A program made the translations under genes and the position numbers. 20,393 nucleotides of DNA, taken from a virus. Location: positions 1 to 20,393 of the IMG/VR virus record IMGVR_UViG_3300021376_000451; one strand, written 5' to 3'. Shown piece by piece: positions 6,166-13,980 of the stretch (the first letter of the stretch is position 1; every line of letters starts with the position of its first letter). The notes beneath the pieces are model-generated. The model did not search any database and had not been told where the DNA came from. It saw only the letters and a list, made by a program, of their open reading frames with translations.

Positions 6166-7626
6166 CTAATTCCAAACTACTTTTTCATGTGTAAATGGAT
6201 ACTTTGCTTCTTTGTAGAATTTTTTGCGCTGTGTAAGATGTTTTCTAGCAAATTTGCATGTGCTGGTTAAATCCCAGATTTGTACAAAGTCTTTATCTTC
6301 TGCACGTCTAATTCCTCGTCCAATAGATTGTATAACCCTAACAAAGCTTTTTCCGGGTTCCAAAAGAACCAAATTAAAAATCCTAGGGATATTAATACCC
6401 ACAGCGGCCACACCGTAAGTCGCCACAATAATCTTGTTATCAGTAATTGCAACTTCATCATATTCATCTTTCCTATCTTTAGTTTTTACATCACCAGATA
6501 TGAACACACTGTTTTCAATCTTATCTGTTATTAATTTTCCAGTATCAATTCTATTAATTAGCACTAAAGTGTTTCCAGACTCACTTATGTTTTTAATTAA
6601 GTTACTGATGTATAACATCCTACTTGTGTTAGTTACAAGGTATTTAAGTTCTTCAGCATAAACTTTAAATTCTGGTATATCAACTAGTTGAATTACATTT
6701 ACGTGACAATTTGACAATACTCCAGATTCCTGTAAGGAATGTGCAGAAACTTGATGCATGAGTGGACCAATGGTAGCAAAAATAGCTTGATTTTCATAAT
6801 CTTCTTTTGGTATAGTGCCAGTAAGTCCCCATCTGATAGCAGCATTACAAAAATTTTGAGTAAGTAAATTTTTTAGAACAGTAGCTTTAGCCATATGTAC
6901 TTCATCTACAATAACTGCTATTACATCCTGTAGAAATTCTGTTAATGTTACTATCTCAGTTTCAAATTCTTTACTTTTTTTATCTAATATGTTTAAACTT
7001 TGCCATGTACAGATAGTATGTGTCTTGTTTAATTCCTTGCGATCTCCATAATACACTCCTACATCTAAACCACAATTTATAAAATCTTCCTCAGTCTGCT
7101 CTACTAGACTTTTGTTAGGCACGATAGTAATTGTTCTACCATATTTTTCACATAATTTACTTAAGGTAGCTGTAATAATTGTTTTTCCAAAACCTGTAGC
7201 AATTTCTTGTAAACATTGAGGATTTTCTAAAAATTTATTTACTACCTGTACTTGATCATCTCTTAAAACTATAGGTTGTCCTTCAAATCTATGACCTTTA
7301 GGCCATTTTTTATAACTCCAATAATCAGCAGAAATCTCTGTAAAATGTAAATTTAATGATTTTCTTCTATCTTCAATCTCTGAAATGGATATATTATTTT
7401 GTTCTAAAACTTCTAATATCTTAGGCAATTGATGAATATAACCATTACCGCCAAGTCCAAAAAGTGTTACTGAACCGTCCCATCTACCTAACCGGTATGC
7501 AGGACGATATCTTGCAGTTGGATCTACATATTTAAAAGTATTGCTTAATTTTCTTCTGACTTCAACAGCAAGCCCTTCTAATTTTAAATTAACTTCGTCT
7601 TTTATAATCAATTTACATGATGCCAT
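6166..7626 (-). CDS. uvsW: UvsW-type recombination helicase
   Basis: Superfamily 2 DNA/RNA helicase equivalent to T4 UvsW, which unwinds R-loops and branched DNA, regresses stalled forks and moves the phage from origin-dependent to recombination-dependent replication. From the ATG at 7626 the product has 486 residues (T4 UvsW is about 500). The N-terminal domain (1-115) has YRLGRWDGSVTLFG. Then come the Q/Ia region, Walker A ATGFGKT (143-149), DEVH (241-244), motif III LTGT (268-271) and motif VI QSIGRGIRR (433-441). A GTG at 7635 is an alternative start; ATG is preferred. It overlaps the upstream gene by 14 bases and is probably transcribed from the promoter at 8773-8801. All helicase motifs are intact. 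Confidence 0.95.
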   Translation of the reverse strand: MASCKLIIKDEVNLKLEGLAVEVRRKLSNTFKYVDPTARYRPAYRLGRWDGSVTLFGLGGNGYIHQLPKILEVLEQNNISISEIEDRRKSLNLHFTEISADYWSYKKWPKGHRFEGQPIVLRDDQVQVVNKFLENPQCLQEIATGFGKTIITATLSKLCEKYGRTITIVPNKSLVEQTEEDFINCGLDVGVYYGDRKELNKTHTICTWQSLNILDKKSKEFETEIVTLTEFLQDVIAVIVDEVHMAKATVLKNLLTQNFCNAAIRWGLTGTIPKEDYENQAIFATIGPLMHQVSAHSLQESGVLSNCHVNVIQLVDIPEFKVYAEELKYLVTNTSRMLYISNLIKNISESGNTLVLINRIDTGKLITDKIENSVFISGDVKTKDRKDEYDEVAITDNKIIVATYGVAAVGINIPRIFNLVLLEPGKSFVRVIQSIGRGIRRAEDKDFVQIWDLTSTCKFARKHLTQRKKFYKEAKYPFTHEKVVWN

Positions 7627-8767
7627 CTGTATCACTTATTATGGGTTGCGCTTGATTGTAATATATAATTAAATCTACAAAATCTGCGTATACGCTTAAC
7701 TTATTAGATCTTAAGTTATTGGTATAGCTTACAATGCTTTTAGGACTCCAGTCAGTCTTTAAGACAAATTTTGGTAAATGGTTGTAATCTAAAATCACCG
7801 AATCAGTGTTAACGTCAAGGAAACTGTTAAGTTTATGTTCAGAAACAAACATATTAAAATTTTTGCCAGTATTATTATTCAATCTAAAGTACACGTTTAA
7901 CTTTTTTTTAAATTTTTCCATAGATTGATGAATTTCTAATAGATTTAGAAAAGTTTTTTCATGATTATGTTTATCTAAAACAAATAATATCGGAAATCTA
8001 TTTAAGTCTAACAACGACTGACAAATATCTGTTAGTTTATATTTTTCCGAACTTATCCAAATTCTTGGTTTTTTACGTGAGGCGATTAAAGATGTAAGAG
8101 AATTGTCTAAATTATAAAAATAGTCAAATTGAAATTTAATTCTTCTATCCATTATAAGTGTTTGATTCTCAAGCGAATTAGGTCCAATGTCTTTTTGTAA
8201 ATTTTCAAGTAACCACGTGTTTTGCTTATAATCGATAATATACTGATCTGAATTCTTAATGATATTATTGATTTGGTTGAAATAAGATAATAGAGTTTTT
8301 TCTATATTAAAATTGTATTTTTTTAAGCATTTAATTATATGATATAGATTAAGTTCGGTAAATGGCATTAATATGGTTTTTCCTTCATATACAACATCAT
8401 CAATTTTTTGATTTTTTATACACTCTACAATAGTTGATCTTATTCCCTTGTGAAATGCAAATTCTATTTTAAAAAAAGTAGCATTTTTTGGATCTAAATA
8501 AATTTTTCTAATTTTTTCAATAATTCTAAAAGGTTTTGACCATAATACTTGTGTAAGTATTTGTTCAATACTATTATCTTCAGTTAAAAGATTATTTTTA
8601 TTTTCTTTGAGTATTTTTACTAGAAGTTGACCTTGGTTTTCCGTTAAAAAATTACCATTTTCAAGTTGATTTACTAGGCTTGCAAGAATCTTTTTATCAC
8701 GTAGATTTACAGAGTTCAAACCATTTGCATAAAATATATCTAATAAAAATTTGTCTACAGTTTTCAT
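7613..8767 (-). CDS. Unknown 384-residue protein coupled to uvsW
   Basis: The gene starts at the ATG at 8767, only five bases after a TATAAT box, and overlaps uvsW by 14 bases. The protein is Lys/Asn/Ile-rich. It has a helical N-terminal third (FLLDIFYANGLNSVNLRDKK, QGQLLVKILKENKNNLL) and a C-terminal part with alternating strands and helices (RFPILFVLDKHNHEKTFLNL, VILDYNHLPKF, SVYADFVDLIIYY) that suggests a Rossmann-like fold. No Walker A, nuclease or polymerase motif is visible. I recall unknown proteins next to uvsW in marine T4-like phages. Coupled expression suggests a role in repair or replication, but this is inference from position. Confidence 0.75.
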   Translation of the reverse strand: MKTVDKFLLDIFYANGLNSVNLRDKKILASLVNQLENGNFLTENQGQLLVKILKENKNNLLTEDNSIEQILTQVLWSKPFRIIEKIRKIYLDPKNATFFKIEFAFHKGIRSTIVECIKNQKIDDVVYEGKTILMPFTELNLYHIIKCLKKYNFNIEKTLLSYFNQINNIIKNSDQYIIDYKQNTWLLENLQKDIGPNSLENQTLIMDRRIKFQFDYFYNLDNSLTSLIASRKKPRIWISSEKYKLTDICQSLLDLNRFPILFVLDKHNHEKTFLNLLEIHQSMEKFKKKLNVYFRLNNNTGKNFNMFVSEHKLNSFLDVNTDSVILDYNHLPKFVLKTDWSPKSIVSYTNNLRSNKLSVYADFVDLIIYYNQAQPIISDTDGIM

Positions 8768-8772
8768 ATTTT

Positions 8773-8801
8773 ATTATACCAATAAAGAAACAAAAAGTCA
8801 A
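8773..8801 (-). promoter_or_regulatory. Sigma-70 promoter (TTGACT-N17-TATAAT) of the uvsW operon
   Basis: The -35 box at 8801-8796 is TTGACT (one mismatch) and the -10 box at 8778-8773 is TATAAT, with an ideal 17-base spacer. The -35 box contains the TGA stop of the upstream glycosyltransferase-like gene. Only five bases separate the -10 box from the ATG at 8767, so a transcript starting at that A would be leaderless. Confidence 0.7.
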
Positions 8802-9652
8802 GAAAGTTGAAAAATCCTACCAAAAGGAACTCCTGTTTCTAGTTCACCTACAGTCCATTCTGTATGGGTCAATTTTATTAACCAGTCTGATCTATCAGGT
8901 AATATAGGATTTTCTAAATTTTTAATATTTTTGATGCTTACTGGGTAAGCAAGGCTGTCACTGTCAGTTAAAACTGGAATTCCAGCTATTGCTGCTGTAA
9001 TGCCTGGATTACTGCAAGGGCTTACTACACAAAAGGATGATTTAAGGTCTACGCCAAGATTAAAATCATCATAAGTTTCAGGTATTTTTACCGGATTACT
9101 TATTTCGACCCCTAATTTTGTTAAAAAGGCGGTTGAGTTATAGTCTCTAGGGTGAGGTCGAAAAACTATTCTCCGATCAGTCACAGTTCGTATTTCATTA
9201 ACTAAGTTTGTAAGCCATATTTGAAATGGCTGTCTATGTTCCCATTGAAGACTTTTTGTATTTTGACCACAAATTAAAATATTTTCTCCTTTTTCCTGTC
9301 TTTTTCCAAGTATAATGCCTAATTTTTTAGGTCTGTCCCGATCAAATGATTCAACAGAATAAAAATTTCCTAAATTGTTAATATGATTTAACCCTAATCT
9401 CCATGTTATCCCTCTTTTTAAACCACCAACTTCAATTATTAACAATGGTTTGTTGATAATTTTAGCAGATTGCCAAATTTTTTTATTATTTTCCATTCTA
9501 CCATGCCATAAGACCGACCAGATTACATATACATCGGCAGATAAGTCATTGTTGACTACTGAAAATCCAATTTTTTTAAGACCAGCTTCTACTGCATCAA
9601 ATATTTTGCCGCTGTTTTGAGCTCCATTTTGTCTAAAAAGCGAAAATTGCAT
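8798..9652 (-). CDS. Capsule-synthesis/GT-B-like glycosyltransferase, paralog 1
   Basis: The 284-residue protein resembles capsule polysaccharide biosynthesis (KpsC/KpsS-type) transferases. Its C-terminal half has IVFRPHPRD (162-170), the RPHP motif of that group, then CSNPGITAAIAGIPVL (213-228), the small-residue loop and helix used for nucleotide-sugar binding in GT-B folds, and it ends SDWLIKLTHTEWTVGEL. The N-terminal half has WRLGLNHINNLGNF (84-97). The same layout recurs in the three genes at 10509, 11431 and 12521. It lacks membrane segments. It starts 35 bases from the divergent plus-strand transferase and ends inside the uvsW-operon promoter. Transfer of a sugar onto a surface glycan is the likely role; donor and acceptor are unknown. 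Confidence 0.7.
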   Translation of the reverse strand: MQFSLFRQNGAQNSGKIFDAVEAGLKKIGFSVVNNDLSADVYVIWSVLWHGRMENNKKIWQSAKIINKPLLIIEVGGLKRGITWRLGLNHINNLGNFYSVESFDRDRPKKLGIILGKRQEKGENILICGQNTKSLQWEHRQPFQIWLTNLVNEIRTVTDRRIVFRPHPRDYNSTAFLTKLGVEISNPVKIPETYDDFNLGVDLKSSFCVVSPCSNPGITAAIAGIPVLTDSDSLAYPVSIKNIKNLENPILPDRSDWLIKLTHTEWTVGELETGVPFGRIFQLS

Positions 9653-9658
9653 AAGATA

Positions 9659-9664
9659 TATAAT
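9659..9664 (+). promoter_or_regulatory. Possible -10 box of the plus-strand transferase
   Basis: TATAAT lies 23 bases before the ATG at 9688 in the 35-base divergent gap. No -35 box is found at the right distance and it is not a TATAAATA late element. In such A+T-rich DNA the match may be chance; it is listed because this isolated plus-strand gene needs its own promoter. Confidence 0.3.
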
Positions 9665-9687
9665 AAAACAATATTTACTGAGATAAG

Positions 9688-10524
9688 ATGCCTAATTATA
9701 GCGTTGTGACCACATTCAATTCTGATGGATACAATCAGTATGGAAAAAAATTCCTTCAAACCTTTTTAACTAATTGGCCTAGTGAGATAAATCTCAATTT
9801 ATATTTAGAAAACTGTAATATAAATGAAAATTCATCAAATTTAAAGGTATATGACCTTCATTCTGAATCTAAAGAGTTAGTAAAATTTAAAAATTTATGG
9901 AAAACTGTACCTAAAGCTAATGGCGACATCAGTAAGGACCCAATTCGAAGCAGAAGAAAAGACGCTAATAAAAAATTCAAATGGGACGCGGTGAGATTCA
10001 GTCATAAAGTTTATAGTATTTTTGCTTGTGCTAAGAAAAATACGTCAGATGTGCTGATATGGATGGATGCAGACATGATTTGTCATAGTCCTATCTGCAG
10101 AGAACAAATAGAACAGCTAATTCCTTTTGATAAAGATATTTGCTACCTTGGTAGAGATGGAAAATATCCAGAATGCGGTCTATATTCATTAAATCTCAAC
10201 TCTAAAGTAGTCTTAGATTTTCTTACTGAGTTTCAAAGAGTTTATGATGATGCTGAAAACGGAATTTTCAAACTTGATGAGTGGCACGATAGCTATGTGT
10301 TTGAATATGTGAGGAAAAAATTTAAATTAGACCTACTTAGTTGGGCAGAAAATTTACCAGACCTTAGACCTACCCAATATAATAGTAAAGGTGAAGGGCA
10401 TCCCCTTATTAACAGCAGATGGGGAGCATTTTTAGACCATTTAAAAGGTGATAGAAAAGAAATAGGCAAAAGTCGACCTTTAGATCTTAAAATAAAAAGA
10501 ACTGAAAGTTATTGGTCAACATAA
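9688..10524 (+). CDS. GT-A-type glycosyltransferase on the plus strand
   Basis: The 278-residue protein begins MPNYSVVTTFNSDGYNQYG and has the metal-binding DxD as WMDADM (125-130), preceded by SIFACAKKNTSDVLI as in GT8/GT34-like GT-A enzymes. It also has ECGLYSLNLNS near 160 and a conserved-looking WHDSYVFEYV near 200, typical of the acceptor side. A short Lys-rich N-terminal half loop (RSRRKDANKKFKW) precedes the catalytic strand. It is the only gene in the right-hand 19 kb on the plus strand and overlaps the convergent gene at 10509 by 16 bases without a terminator. The opposite orientation suggests separate insertion into the glycan cluster. The sugar and acceptor are unknown. Confidence 0.8.
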   Translation: MPNYSVVTTFNSDGYNQYGKKFLQTFLTNWPSEINLNLYLENCNINENSSNLKVYDLHSESKELVKFKNLWKTVPKANGDISKDPIRSRRKDANKKFKWDAVRFSHKVYSIFACAKKNTSDVLIWMDADMICHSPICREQIEQLIPFDKDICYLGRDGKYPECGLYSLNLNSKVVLDFLTEFQRVYDDAENGIFKLDEWHDSYVFEYVRKKFKLDLLSWAENLPDLRPTQYNSKGEGHPLINSRWGAFLDHLKGDRKEIGKSRPLDLKIKRTESYWST

Positions 10525-11438
10525 TCTTTCATAAATCTCCAAGCTTCACCAGATTTTAATTCATCAAAATTCCAGTGACACATGGAAATTTTCTCTAACC
10601 ATTTTGTTCTATCATGCAATATAGGATTTTCAATTTTCGACAAATTTAAGTTGCCTAAATCATAACTTTGACTATTTTTTGGATTAGGATCTGTAATAAA
10701 CACGGGTATTCCTTCTATTAGACTTGCGATACTAGGGCTACTATTATAAACTACTGTAGCCCATGAATCTTTTAAGTCATCTGCAATATTTTTATTGGTG
10801 CTTATACTAACATTTTGAAGATTTATCCGTAAAGTTTGTTTTGTTTGCTTATCTCCTGGATGAGGTCTAACAATAATAGGTCTATCTGTAAATTTTTTAA
10901 TTAAATTTATGGTTTCTCTTAACCAAGTTACAGAATCTAGCCCTTGCATACTCCATCCACCGTTACGCTGCATACAGACTAAGATGTGTTTACCGTTTTC
11001 TCTGTAATCTTTCACTTTAATTTTTAGATTTTGTGAAATTTTCTTCCAACGACTTGGATCTATATGTTTATCAAAATAAAATCCGGTGGTTGGAAAAATT
11101 CCATCAAAACTATATCTAAGATAGTGTTGGGGATTCTTTGTATCTAAGTATAAAAAAAGATTACTATCAACAATTAAAGTTTTTTTTCCGTTTTCTTTTT
11201 GAAAATCTAGTATTTTACGTCTAATTTGTAAATGAGGACTTAATTTACTATTTTCATGAACAAAACCTTGTATGACGGCTAGATCAGCTGGTATAAGATC
11301 TGATTTAAAATGTTTTATAGGTCTATCACCGTTAATCATTACACCCGTACAAAAATTTTCTAAAATTAACGGTTTTTCTTCATTAGAATTATTGGCAGGT
11401 ATACCTGCAAAATAAGCAGCGACTGTAAATTTACGCAT
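10509..11438 (-). CDS. Capsule-synthesis/GT-B-like glycosyltransferase, paralog 2
   Basis: The 309-residue protein is related to the gene at 8798. It shares PIIVRPHPGD (187-196), the GT-B-like YNSSPSIASLIEGIPVF (231-247), then a LENPILxDRxxWL-type block (here SKIENPILHDRTKWLEKI) and a closing WNFDELKSGEAW, which is HTEWTVGELETG in paralog 1. The N-terminal half contains DLAVIQGFV and GKKTLIVDSNLF, strand-loop elements of a first Rossmann-like domain. There are no membrane spans. It overlaps the upstream paralog by eight bases and converges on the plus-strand transferase. The intact RPHP motif makes this copy and paralog 1 the best candidates for active enzymes. Confidence 0.7.
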   Translation of the reverse strand: MRKFTVAAYFAGIPANNSNEEKPLILENFCTGVMINGDRPIKHFKSDLIPADLAVIQGFVHENSKLSPHLQIRRKILDFQKENGKKTLIVDSNLFLYLDTKNPQHYLRYSFDGIFPTTGFYFDKHIDPSRWKKISQNLKIKVKDYRENGKHILVCMQRNGGWSMQGLDSVTWLRETINLIKKFTDRPIIVRPHPGDKQTKQTLRINLQNVSISTNKNIADDLKDSWATVVYNSSPSIASLIEGIPVFITDPNPKNSQSYDLGNLNLSKIENPILHDRTKWLEKISMCHWNFDELKSGEAWRFMKDYVDQ

Positions 11439-12537
11439 TTATGTTTTTAATAAGTTTCACAGCAGTGCCATTCATTAATTCGTCAAATGTAAATTGACTA
11501 TAACTTAAAGTTGCTAACCATTGTGCTAAATTTGGTCTATACAAGTCATTTATTTGATGTATATAAGATCTACTCACTGTATTTGTAATATGTTTATCTA
11601 GTGTGATTACTGGAATTCCGTTCCATATTGATTCTGTAGCTGCATTAGAATTTATATTTACAACACAATAGTAATCTTCGTTTTTTAGCTCATAAAATAA
11701 TGATGTTCTAGTTTTTTTTGGTTTCTTTTCTCTAAACATTATGCGTTTATCAGTATACTTTCTAAGTTCAGATTCAATATCATATTTCCATGTCTTTAAG
11801 TTTATTTTAAAAATATCTGCACTAAATTGTCCCGGTTCTATAATTAGAATAATATGCCCAGATGTTCGCCATTGTGTAGGAAATATTTTAAACATTCCTA
11901 ATCTATCTACTGGAGGTAAAAAATTCCCAGAATTGTGGATATGATTTCTAACAACACGATGCCATTTTTTATTTGATTCTAAAAAATTTGTATAGCCGCT
12001 ATCTATGAACCAAAACAGCTTATTATTGCTGATTTTGTCAAGTATAATTTTTTCATTGCTTATTGTGTTCCTCATTAAACAGTCTGAATTATAATCTCTT
12101 ATTTTTGAACGTCTTACAAATTTTGCCGTAGGATCAATTTGATAACCTATTGTTTTTATAAAATTTTGTGTTTTGTGCTTTTTATATGCTTCAAATATAT
12201 TATTTTCTCCTAAATGTCTAAACATATAGTCTATATGTTTATGAAATAAGTTAAAAAAATATTCCCTACGTTCAAAAATTATTTGATCTACATTTTGACA
12301 ATACAGCTTCATGTCTGCATTTATAAATTTTAAAATTTTTGATTTTATTTTTTTTATTTCACCTTTTTTATCAAAATTTTCTTTTTTTTTGTTCTTGTTG
12401 TAAAAAAAACCTAATCTTTCTGCGTTGTGTGTAGTCAACGGCCAATCGAGATTGGGAAATGTGTAATATTTTAAATTACAACAATATAAGTCTGTCAGAA
12501 ATTTTACTATTTCTTTATCGTTAATCAGTAAATTCAT
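11431..12537 (-). CDS. Capsule-synthesis/GT-B-like protein, paralog 3 (divergent)
   Basis: At 368 residues this is the longest of the four copies, with an extra Lys-rich N-terminal part (about residues 40-170). Its C-terminal half follows the same plan: FIDSGYTNF (177-185), KWHRVVRNHIHNSGNF (191-206), YTDKRIMFREKKP (261-273) where RPHP is expected, INSNAATESIWNGIPV (295-310) and FTFDELMNGTAVKLI at the end. RPHP is replaced by REKKP, so catalysis may be altered or lost. It is closest to the gene at 12521, sharing the DSGY/DTGY, HRxVxN and QFTxxExxNGTA blocks, which suggests a local duplication. It overlaps the neighbours by 17 and 8 bases. Confidence 0.65.
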   Translation of the reverse strand: MNLLINDKEIVKFLTDLYCCNLKYYTFPNLDWPLTTHNAERLGFFYNKNKKKENFDKKGEIKKIKSKILKFINADMKLYCQNVDQIIFERREYFFNLFHKHIDYMFRHLGENNIFEAYKKHKTQNFIKTIGYQIDPTAKFVRRSKIRDYNSDCLMRNTISNEKIILDKISNNKLFWFIDSGYTNFLESNKKWHRVVRNHIHNSGNFLPPVDRLGMFKIFPTQWRTSGHIILIIEPGQFSADIFKINLKTWKYDIESELRKYTDKRIMFREKKPKKTRTSLFYELKNEDYYCVVNINSNAATESIWNGIPVITLDKHITNTVSRSYIHQINDLYRPNLAQWLATLSYSQFTFDELMNGTAVKLIKNINA

Positions 12538-13312
12538 TTAGAATTTTCCAAGCAGTGCCATTAGTAATTTCTTCAACTGTAAATTGACCATATGCTAAAT
12601 TTTGACACTGTTTAACAATTAAATTTTTTTCGGGTTTATAAGGATTCATTAAATTAGCAAGGTCAGTATTGGCTATAGGACTTGCTGCACAAGGCACAGA
12701 CACAAAGGCAGGAATTCCGTATAGAATGCTTTCTAAGGCAGCAATACTATTAAAGCAGACTGTGGCATATACTCCTGTATTAAATGCGTCATAAATCGAA
12801 TATTGATGATTTCTATATGCTCTACTACCTTTTATCCTTATTTCTATAGGCATATCTGTGTATTGTTTAATTTTATTTGTAGTTTCTTCAATCCATGTGT
12901 GCGAGTCAATGTTATAAAAATTACAAGCTTTAGGATTTGGTAATACTAATAATATTTTTTTACCATTTTTTTTCCAAGATGTCCATTCTAATCTAGGATC
13001 TTCTCCAACTAGTTTCGTCCATCTATCAGATGGTCTTTCTTTTATAACAGAATGCTGTAAATTGTTTTTGACGATTCTATGGTATATTTTTTTACCAGTA
13101 GGATTACCTAAAGAAGGAAAATTTCCTAAATATCCAGTGTCCACATAATAGTAATCGCGTTTAATTTTTTCACAATTTTTTATTGTTTTTTTCTTAGCAA
13201 TGCCTCTTACTGCGAGAGCTAAATTTTCATCATCTCTATTTTTACTAACAAGATTATTTGTAGATCTTGTGAATAGGGTTAAGATATGATTGTCATATTC
13301 ATTTTCATTCAT
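12521..13312 (-). CDS. Capsule-synthesis/GT-B-like protein, paralog 4 (divergent)
   Basis: I take the ATG at 13312 because it overlaps the upstream stop as ATGA; the longer frame begins only at a TTG at 13342. The 263-residue product has YVDTGYLGNF (56-65), KIYHRIVKNNLQHS (75-88), YTDMPIEIRIKGSR (151-164) in place of the RPHP motif, CFNSIAALESILYGIPAF (186-203) and a closing YGQFTVEEITNGTAWKIL. It is clearly related to the gene at 11431 and more distantly to those at 10509 and 8798. Loss of RPHP suggests changed chemistry or a partner role. It is coupled to the GT8-like gene, so the glycan genes from 14726 down to 10509 are probably one transcript. Confidence 0.65.
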   Translation of the reverse strand: MNENEYDNHILTLFTRSTNNLVSKNRDDENLALAVRGIAKKKTIKNCEKIKRDYYYVDTGYLGNFPSLGNPTGKKIYHRIVKNNLQHSVIKERPSDRWTKLVGEDPRLEWTSWKKNGKKILLVLPNPKACNFYNIDSHTWIEETTNKIKQYTDMPIEIRIKGSRAYRNHQYSIYDAFNTGVYATVCFNSIAALESILYGIPAFVSVPCAASPIANTDLANLMNPYKPEKNLIVKQCQNLAYGQFTVEEITNGTAWKILNEFTD

Positions 13313-13980
13313 TTCAACATTTCTCTTAAATATTTTTTCCAAATTTTATGATAATGACAGCGTCTATACTCTTTGAACCAAGGACCGCCTTCTGTGAAAT
13401 GTATTGCTGATGGTTGTCCATTTTCTTTTTCATTGTACCACCCTGCCAACCAATTCCATTCTGGTTGTAACTCCCCTATTTCTTCATCATTAAGCCATTG
13501 AAATCTATGTAAAAACTGTCCTGTTTGTGTATTAATTACGTCTGGCGTTAGATTTCTATTACTAGGATGGCTACAATTCCATAAAATGCACGAACTCCAA
13601 TTTTTCCTAGGATAAGAAAGTTGTCTGCATCCATCCATTTTATAACTTTCTTTAGGTGTGTATTCATGTTTTACAACCATCACTGCAAATTGGTTATTTG
13701 CTAAGTCAAACAATTTTTTAATATCTTGCAAAAAAATAAAATCACAATCAACAAATACAGCCCAACCTTTGTAATCTGTTAAGTAAGGCACTAAAAATCT
13801 TATAAATGTAAATTCAGTAGAACTTAATGGATCAATTGGTCTGCTGTAAATTCCTGCTTCTCTCAACTCTTTCTGTTTTAGGGCATAAACTTCGGTGTTT
13901 TTGTTATGTTTTACTATACTATATTCACATACCTGAAAAGCTATATCTTCTCTAGAATCATACCCTATAAAAACTTTCAT
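13309..13980 (-). CDS. Glycosyltransferase, family 8-like
   Basis: The 223-residue GT-A protein begins MKVFIGYDSREDIAFQVCEY and has the GT8-like block PIDPLSSTEFTFIRFLVPYL (48-67), then the metal-binding DCD in WAVFVDCDFIFLQDI (73-87). The C-terminal part has WNWLAGWY and the family's terminal HFTEGGPWF (193-201), whose His and Gly-Gly act in donor phosphate/metal binding in related enzymes. All key residues are present and the length is normal for the short phage and marine bacterial versions. It joins the genes on both sides by ATGA overlaps. It is probably soluble and adds a hexose to a glycan; the acceptor is unknown. Confidence 0.85.
   Translation of the reverse strand: MKVFIGYDSREDIAFQVCEYSIVKHNKNTEVYALKQKELREAGIYSRPIDPLSSTEFTFIRFLVPYLTDYKGWAVFVDCDFIFLQDIKKLFDLANNQFAVMVVKHEYTPKESYKMDGCRQLSYPRKNWSSCILWNCSHPSNRNLTPDVINTQTGQFLHRFQWLNDEEIGELQPEWNWLAGWYNEKENGQPSAIHFTEGGPWFKEYRRCHYHKIWKKYLREMLK

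Noticed and set aside
6224-6661. Several short frames on both strands inside uvsW
   Set aside because: They are shadows of uvsW, which has all helicase motifs in its own frame.
10509-10524. Overlapping 3' ends of convergent genes as a frameshift or assembly error
   Set aside because: Both proteins end with sensible C-termini and short convergent overlaps are normal in compact phage genomes.
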